From the NCBI RefSeq assembly GCF_014541205.1, contig NZ_CP061280.1, positions 822,798 through 886,797 on the forward strand: a stretch of DNA of 64,000 nucleotides, in the 5' to 3' direction. Below the pieces are notes generated by a model. That model had not been told where the DNA came from and made no database searches. It saw nothing but the letters and a program-made list of their open reading frames with translations. Both the position numbers and the translations under genes were made by a program. Below, piece after piece: positions 58,874 to 64,000 of the stretch. This DNA is from Mannheimia bovis. Lineage in GTDB: Bacteria > Pseudomonadota > Gammaproteobacteria > Enterobacterales > Pasteurellaceae. The stretch's first letter is position 1. Every line of letters starts with the position of its first letter.

Positions 58874-61206
58874 GCCAATTAAACAGTGAGTTAAATCGTC
58901 AAATCAGCCAAATTATTGCCGGTGAATTAAATGTGGGTTCCCACCAAATTTTAGCAGCAATGACCTTATTGGATGAAGGCAACACCATTCCCTTTATTGC
59001 CCGCTATCGTAAAGAGGTCACAGGTGGGTTGGACGACACACAATTACGCCATTTTGAAACGCGTTTAATCTATCTGCGTGAAATGGACGACCGCCGTCAA
59101 ACGATCCTGAAATCTATTGAAGAACAGGGCAAACTCACTGATGAATTAAGAGAGAAAATCTTAAATTGCGAAAGTAAAACAGAGTTAGAAGATCTCTATT
59201 TACCGTACAAACCAAAACGCCGTACTCGTGGGCAAATTGCGATTGAGGCAGGCTTAGAGCCGTTGGCGGAAACTTTATGGAACGACCCGACCCACACACC
59301 AGAATTACTTGCCGAGCAGTTTATCAATGCTGAAAAAGGCGTTGCTGATACCAAAGCTGCTTTAGACGGTGCGAGATATATTTTAATGGAACGTTTTGCC
59401 GAAGATGCGGAATTACTTGCAAAACTTCGCCAATATTTGACCGCTTACGCCACCTTGGAATCAAAAGTGATTGAGGGGAAAGAGGAAGAGGGGGAGAAGT
59501 TCCGTGATTATTTCGTGCACAGCGAACCCTTTAAAACCGTGCCTTCCCACCGAGCATTGGCGATGTTCCGTGGGCGTAATGAGGGCATTTTATCCCTTTC
59601 GCTAAATGCCGATCCTGAGGCTGAAGAAGGGAGCAAAACCAGCCACTGTGAAGAGATTATTCGCAGCCACTTAGGGGTGATTTTCAACAACCAGCCTGCC
59701 GATAAATGGCGTGAGCAAGTGATTGCTTGGACGTGGAAAATCAAAGCCGCACTGCATTTAGAAACCGAACTAATGGGTAGCTTGCGTGAAAAAGCGGAAG
59801 AAGAGGCAATTGATGTTTTCGCTCGCAACCTTTCTGCCTTATTGATGGCTGCACCTGCAGGAGCAAGAAATACAATGGGCTTAGACCCCGGCTTGCGTAC
59901 CGGTGTGAAAGTAGCAGTGGTGGATAACACCGGCAAACTACTTGATACTGCGACCATTTATCCACATACAGGGCGAGAAGCCGAAGCTCAAGTTGCCATT
60001 TTTAGCTTGATTAAAAAGCATAATGTGGAGCTGATTGCGATTGGTAATGGTACTGCCTCCCGTGAAACCGAGCGTTTTGCTAAGAGTGTGATTAAAGAGA
60101 TCAAAGAAAACAAACCGCAAACCGTGGTCGTGAGCGAGGCGGGTGCGTCGGTTTACTCGGCATCAGAATTTGCCGCTAATGAGTTCCCGAATTTAGATGT
60201 TTCTCTGCGTGGGGCAGTATCCATTGCCCGTCGTTTGCAAGACCCTCTCGCAGAATTGGTGAAAATTGAGCCGAAAGCGATTGGTGTGGGGCAGTATCAG
60301 CACGATGTAAATCAGTCCCAATTAGCTCGTAAATTAGATGCAGTGGTGGAAGATTGTGTAAATGCTGTTGGGGTTGATTTGAATACTGCCTCTGCCCCTT
60401 TACTTGCTAGAGTAGCAGGCATGACAAAAACCTTAGCGGAAAATATTGTCGCTTTCCGTGATGAAAATGGTCGCTTTAACAGCCGTTCAGAACTGAAAAA
60501 AGTCCCTCGTTTAGGACCAAAAGCGTTTGAACAATGTGCCGGCTTTATGCGAATTTTAGGTGGTAAAAATGCCTTAGATGCTTCTAGTGTTCACCCCGAA
60601 GCCTATCCTGTGGTAGAGAAAATCTTACAAGCGACGACTTCCACCTTGGCAGAGTTAATGGGCAATGCCACTAAAATTCACTCGCTGAATGCCAAAGATT
60701 TTGTGGACGAGCAGTTTGGTTTGCCAACGGTGAATGATATTTTCAAAGAGCTCGAAAAACCGGGGCGTGATCCGCGTGGTGAATTTAAAACTGCCAACTT
60801 TATGGACGGCGTAGAAGAGATTTCCGATCTGAAAGCTGGAATGGTTTTAGAAGGCACCGTGACCAATGTGGCTAACTTTGGGGCATTTGTGGATATTGGT
60901 GTTCACCAAGACGGTTTAGTGCATATCTCAATGCTTTCCAACTCTTTTGTGGAAGACCCACATACGGTGGTGAAAGCCGGTGATGTGGTAAAAGTGAAAG
61001 TGCTGGAGGTGGATGCTGTACGCAAACGTATTGCTTTAACTATGCGTTTAGATGACAGCCCTGCCGCCAAAAGTGAGGCGACAAGCGGTCGAAATTCGCA
61101 AGAAATTCGCAAAAATCCGCCGAAAAATGACCGCTTGCAACGTGATAACCGCAACGCATTTGGTAATAATGCTTTTGCTGATGCGTTGAAAGGGTGGAAA
61201 AAGTAG
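58870..61206 (+). CDS. tex: Transcription accessory protein Tex
   Basis: 778 residues. N-terminal Tex domain, YqgF/RuvC-like domain ([17 protein letters not shown]), tandem helix-hairpin-helix ([38 protein letters not shown]), and an S1 RNA-binding domain at 650-720 ([31 protein letters not shown]). The last 50 residues are an unstructured tail encoded in part by an inverted pair of uptake sequences (61083-61138). Confidence 0.95.
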   Translation: MSQLNSELNRQISQIIAGELNVGSHQILAAMTLLDEGNTIPFIARYRKEVTGGLDDTQLRHFETRLIYLREMDDRRQTILKSIEEQGKLTDELREKILNCESKTELEDLYLPYKPKRRTRGQIAIEAGLEPLAETLWNDPTHTPELLAEQFINAEKGVADTKAALDGARYILMERFAEDAELLAKLRQYLTAYATLESKVIEGKEEEGEKFRDYFVHSEPFKTVPSHRALAMFRGRNEGILSLSLNADPEAEEGSKTSHCEEIIRSHLGVIFNNQPADKWREQVIAWTWKIKAALHLETELMGSLREKAEEEAIDVFARNLSALLMAAPAGARNTMGLDPGLRTGVKVAVVDNTGKLLDTATIYPHTGREAEAQVAIFSLIKKHNVELIAIGNGTASRETERFAKSVIKEIKENKPQTVVVSEAGASVYSASEFAANEFPNLDVSLRGAVSIARRLQDPLAELVKIEPKAIGVGQYQHDVNQSQLARKLDAVVEDCVNAVGVDLNTASAPLLARVAGMTKTLAENIVAFRDENGRFNSRSELKKVPRLGPKAFEQCAGFMRILGGKNALDASSVHPEAYPVVEKILQATTSTLAELMGNATKIHSLNAKDFVDEQFGLPTVNDIFKELEKPGRDPRGEFKTANFMDGVEEISDLKAGMVLEGTVTNVANFGAFVDIGVHQDGLVHISMLSNSFVEDPHTVVKAGDVVKVKVLEVDAVRKRIALTMRLDDSPAAKSEATSGRNSQEIRKNPPKNDRLQRDNRNAFGNNAFADALKGWKK

Positions 61207-61285
61207 CCTAATTGTTTGATGATATTATTGCAAAAAATTAAATTATTGTTAGAGTACAGCTCCCAATTTAGATATAGGAAAAAAG

Positions 61286-61663
61286 ATGAAAAAATTAACT
61301 TTTACAGCAATCTTAGCATCTGCATTTTTAGCAGCGTGTTCTTCAAATACTGCATCTGTTAGTACGCCTGCTGCACAGGAACAGGTTTTCGGGCAAAAAT
61401 CTCAGGCAACATTGAATATTGCTCAAGTAAAACAACAACGTGATGATGCGTTAGTAACTTTTACCGGCAAAATTGTTCGTCAGGTTGAGAGCGATGAATA
61501 TATTGTTGCAGATAGCACCGGAGAGATTGAGGTGGAAATTGATGGACACCTTTGGAATGGTTTAAAAGTAACAGCTGCAGATACTATTCGTATTAGCGGA
61601 GAAGTGGATAAAGAAATTCGCAGAGTGAAAGTTGATGCACGCAGCGTAGAAAAATTAAACTAA
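61286..61663 (+). CDS. YgiW-type OB-fold protein with lipoprotein signal
   Basis: 125 residues. Signal with lipobox FLAACSS, Cys19. The mature region QVKQQRDDALVTFTGKIVRQVESDEYIVADSTGEIEVEID is the bacterial OB fold (BOF/YgiW/YdeI) of stress-tolerance proteins. E. coli YgiW is a soluble periplasmic protein; here a lipidation site anchors it. Ligand unknown. Confidence 0.85.
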   Translation: MKKLTFTAILASAFLAACSSNTASVSTPAAQEQVFGQKSQATLNIAQVKQQRDDALVTFTGKIVRQVESDEYIVADSTGEIEVEIDGHLWNGLKVTAADTIRISGEVDKEIRRVKVDARSVEKLN

Positions 61664-61682
61664 ATTTTCTCAATTAGGTATA

Positions 61683-61730
61683 ACAAGCGGTCAAATTTTA
61701 GGAATTCCTTACTATTTGACCGTTTTTTAT
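61683..61730 (+). terminator. Uptake-sequence terminator after the OB-fold gene
   Basis: AAGCGGTCAAAT and ATTTGACCG are complementary and followed by TTTTTTATTT. Confidence 0.75.
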
Positions 61731-61736
61731 TTCCTA

Positions 61737-62558
61737 TTAGCCACCAAATTTCCTATTCATATAATCAAATGCTGAGATAGGTAGAACTCGTCTTAGCCAC
61801 CAAAACAGTTTGGTCGGAAAAGTCACTTGATAGCGTGCTTTTGGCTTTTCGGCATTCAGGGCTTTTAAGCAGACTTCAGCACAGGCGGAGGCAGGTAAGG
61901 TGAAAGGATTTGCATTACCTTTTGTAGTTAAACGCTGATATTGCGTTTGGTTTAGCTCTTTATGATAGGAATTTTCCACATCAATATACTGCTCTAATTT
62001 TGCTACCGAGTTTGGGCGGAAGTTGCTTTGAATAGGACCGGGCTCAATCAGCGAAACATAAATATTTGAGCCGTATAGTTCGCAACGTAAAGTATCAGCA
62101 AGCCCTTCTAACGCAAACTTAGTGGCATTATAAGCTCCACGATAGTGCATAGCCGCAAAACCTAAAATACTGCTGTTGATTAATATTCTGCCATAGTTTT
62201 GGGCGCGAAAAATTTTCATCGCTTGATTAATCACTTCCCAAGTGCCGAACACATTCGTTTCAAAAATTTCACGCAGGGCTTCTCTTGGCACATCTTCTAC
62301 ACAACCGGGCTGACCGTAACCGGCATTGCAAAAAATTGCATCTAATTGACCGCTTGTTTGAATGTATTCAAAGGCATTTTGGATATGTGCTGACCGGGTT
62401 ACATCAAGCAAAAGACATTCAAATCCTTCTGATTTCAACCGCTCGACATCTTGCTCTTTTCGGCAACTGGCGATCACTCGCCAGCCTGCATCTTTGAGAT
62501 AGTGTGCAGTAGCATATCCAATACCGGAAGAGCAACCTGTGATTAAAATCGTTTTCAT
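61737..62558 (-). CDS. Short-chain dehydrogenase/reductase
   Basis: 273 residues. Classical SDR: TGCSSGIGYATA cofactor loop, NAGYG, catalytic Ser in INSSILGF, and Tyr/Lys in YRGAYNATKFALEGL. The C-terminal part reads KARYQVTFPTKLFWWLRRVLP, as in the E. coli YbbO-like group. NADP(H) preference cannot be settled. It follows the nitroreductase gene by one base, so the two form an operon. Confidence 0.9.
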   Translation of the reverse strand: MKTILITGCSSGIGYATAHYLKDAGWRVIASCRKEQDVERLKSEGFECLLLDVTRSAHIQNAFEYIQTSGQLDAIFCNAGYGQPGCVEDVPREALREIFETNVFGTWEVINQAMKIFRAQNYGRILINSSILGFAAMHYRGAYNATKFALEGLADTLRCELYGSNIYVSLIEPGPIQSNFRPNSVAKLEQYIDVENSYHKELNQTQYQRLTTKGNANPFTLPASACAEVCLKALNAEKPKARYQVTFPTKLFWWLRRVLPISAFDYMNRKFGG

Positions 62559-62559
62559 T

Positions 62560-63123
62560 TTATCTAATATAGCTTACAAAACCGTCTAAACTCTCACTTT
62601 CTGGGGCAAGTGTAATTTGCTCTTCCGTTTCAGGAGAACCAATCATTATTAAGGCAATCACTTTATCTTGATCTTGGCAGCCAAAAGCAGAACGAAGTGC
62701 TGAGCCGTTTACCCATTTATTGGTAATCCAGACTGTATCAAAACCTAATGCGTTTGCTGCCAATTGAATGGCATAGCTGCTACAACCGGCAGTTATCATC
62801 TGCTCCCAAGCCGGTACTTTTGCAATACTATGATCTAACTTCGCAACCACACCAATGATCATCGGGGCTTGATTTGCTAATTTCTCCGCTTTTTTTAAGC
62901 GTTCCTCACCCATATCAAATTCTGCAACTGCAGCTTTAAAAAGCTCGTAGAGTTGTGGCATTCCACTTTTTTCAATGACGACAAAATGATAAGGTTTTAA
63001 TTTTCCGTGATCCGGAGCTCTAAGCCCTGCTTTTAATATTTTTTCCAGTTGTTCTGGAGTTGGGGCTTTATCGCCAAATTTTTTGCTGGAACGACGGTGA
63101 TGTAATAAATCTATAATTTGCAT
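62560..63123 (-). CDS. YdjA-like nitroreductase
   Basis: 187 residues, FMN-dependent nitroreductase family. LLHHRRSSKKFGDKAPTPEQLEKIL binds the FMN phosphate; RAPDHGKLKPYHFVVI and AGCSSYAIQLAANALGF follow. The short length and DHGKLKP motif fit YdjA. Physiological substrate unknown. Confidence 0.9.
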   Translation of the reverse strand: MQIIDLLHHRRSSKKFGDKAPTPEQLEKILKAGLRAPDHGKLKPYHFVVIEKSGMPQLYELFKAAVAEFDMGEERLKKAEKLANQAPMIIGVVAKLDHSIAKVPAWEQMITAGCSSYAIQLAANALGFDTVWITNKWVNGSALRSAFGCQDQDKVIALIMIGSPETEEQITLAPESESLDGFVSYIR

Positions 63124-63228
63124 AAAAATTACCTTTTATGAATGTCTTTTGACTTAAAGCATAGCATATTTTATTCATTCCGTGATTGCTTTATACTGTG
63201 CCGATTATTTTATTTCTAGGAAATTCCG

Positions 63229-64000
63229 ATGTTTAATATTTTAAAAGCAATTTACCGAATGTTTCGTTGCATTAGAGAGTGTGTGATAAACCTCTTTTTT
63301 GTCTTATTTATTCTACTATTAGTGCCTGTGGTAGGCTTTATTGCTTCTTCTCAAAGCACACAAAAGCCGGTTTTTACGCAAGGGGCATTACGGTTAAATT
63401 TAGACGGCTATTTGGCGGATAACCGTGAAGAATTTACCGATTTCTACCGCTTGTTGCAGTCAGAATTAGGCAGCAGTGAGCCATTTAAAATTTCGACTTT
63501 TGATGTGGTGCAAGCGATTAGCAAAGCAAAAAATGATCCGCAAATTACAGGGTTGGTGTTAGATTTACATAATCTGCAAAGTGCCGATTTTTCCTCTTTA
63601 GACTTTATTGGTAATGAAATCAATAACTTCAAGGAATCAGGCAAGCCAGTCATTGCTATTGGCGAGCAGTATTCACAAAAGCAATATTACCTGGCTTCTT
63701 TTGCTGATGAAATTTATTTGAACAAAGTAGGTTCTGTGGAGCTTCAAGGTTTAAGCTATGCCAATACCTATTTCAAAACCTTGTTAGATAAAATTGAAGC
63801 TGAGCCACATATTTTCCGTGTAGGTACTTACAAATCAGCGGTTGAGCCTTTTATGCGTGATGATATGTCTGAAGAAGCTAAACAAAATGCACGAGGCTGG
63901 CTCAATGGTACTTGGCAACAAGTAGTGGAGACGATTGCTCACAACCGCAAAATCTCCCCACAAGAAATCAATTTATCTGCCGAAACCTATATTGAAAAAT
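63229..64000 (+). CDS. sppA: Signal peptide peptidase SppA, 5' part
   Basis: 257 codons before the right edge. TAGGAAATTCCG precedes the ATG. An N-terminal membrane anchor (about residues 22-43) is followed by the first SppA repeat; VGTYKSAVEPFMRDDMS holds the catalytic Lys of the 67-kDa type. The nucleophilic Ser lies in the missing second half. SppA degrades cleaved signal peptides in the inner membrane. Confidence 0.93.
   Translation, partial: MFNILKAIYRMFRCIRECVINLFFVLFILLLVPVVGFIASSQSTQKPVFTQGALRLNLDGYLADNREEFTDFYRLLQSELGSSEPFKISTFDVVQAISKAKNDPQITGLVLDLHNLQSADFSSLDFIGNEINNFKESGKPVIAIGEQYSQKQYYLASFADEIYLNKVGSVELQGLSYANTYFKTLLDKIEAEPHIFRVGTYKSAVEPFMRDDMSEEAKQNARGWLNGTWQQVVETIAHNRKISPQEINLSAETYIEK

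Overview
The window is chromosomal DNA from a member of the Pasteurellaceae. The evidence is an AT-rich genome, many copies of the uptake sequence ACAAGCGGT (the Actinobacillus pleuropneumoniae/Mannheimia dialect, not the Haemophilus influenzae AAGTGCGGT dialect), 16S/23S rRNA of gammaproteobacterial type with a tRNA-Glu spacer, and family-typical genes (oadGAB, tyrP-like, yfe, pilW, hutZ/hutX). I cannot name the species; a Mannheimia/Bibersteinia/Actinobacillus-like organism fits.

Layout. 1-7.9 kb (minus strand): the Na+-pumping oxaloacetate decarboxylase operon oadGAB (oadB cut by the window edge), a 5-oxoprolinase operon pxpB-pxpC-pxpA ending in an NRAMP-like transporter that lacks the metal-binding motifs, an exported ATP-dependent DNA ligase, and an uncharacterised protein. 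8-13.3 kb: a complete type II-C CRISPR-Cas locus (array of 6 spacers, cas2, cas1, cas9, tracrRNA) whose repeat, tracrRNA and Cas9 closely resemble those of Neisseria meningitidis. 13.3-18.9 kb: an rRNA operon (16S, tRNA-Glu, 23S, 5S) with promoter, leader hairpin, boxA elements and terminators. 19-31.6 kb: housekeeping genes, including a ZIP-type transporter, engB, rraB, tusA, pepQ, fxsA, an EamA permease, rluE, nudC, a short class I ribonucleotide reductase (nrdB-nrdA) with two NrdR boxes, and dusA. 31.6-39.4 kb: leuCD, an orphan oppA, acyP, pepN and hutZ.

39.4-43.8 kb is an iron/heme region: hutZ diverges from a three-gene unit encoding a coiled-coil surface lipoprotein with a TbpB-like C-terminal barrel, a TonB-dependent receptor and the cytosolic heme carrier HutX. 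A Fur-box-like site lies in the divergent promoter region. 43.8-52.6 kb: a tyrosine permease, mfd, a decayed BrnT/BrnA toxin-antitoxin pair, pepT, six tandem tRNA genes (Gly-GCC and Leu-UAA alternating), a small exported protein and an NAD-binding protein. 52.6-56.1 kb: a Yfe/Sit-type Mn/Fe ABC transporter whose two permease genes face its ATPase and binding-protein genes. 56.2-64 kb: rlmN, a HigBA-type toxin-antitoxin pair, pilW-like lipoprotein, tex, a YgiW-type OB-fold lipoprotein, a short-chain dehydrogenase, a YdjA-like nitroreductase and the 5' part of sppA.

The points most worth following are the bipartite lipoprotein/TonB receptor system with an unusual receptor plug-pocket motif, a ribonucleotide reductase lacking any ATP cone and carrying Glu as its first metal ligand, the compact regulatory layout of the CRISPR locus (promoters in repeats, overlapping divergent cas9/tracrRNA promoters, an intrinsic terminator between cas9 and cas1), and the NRAMP-like protein coupled to 5-oxoprolinase. 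All functions are inferred from reading the sequence; no database search was run.
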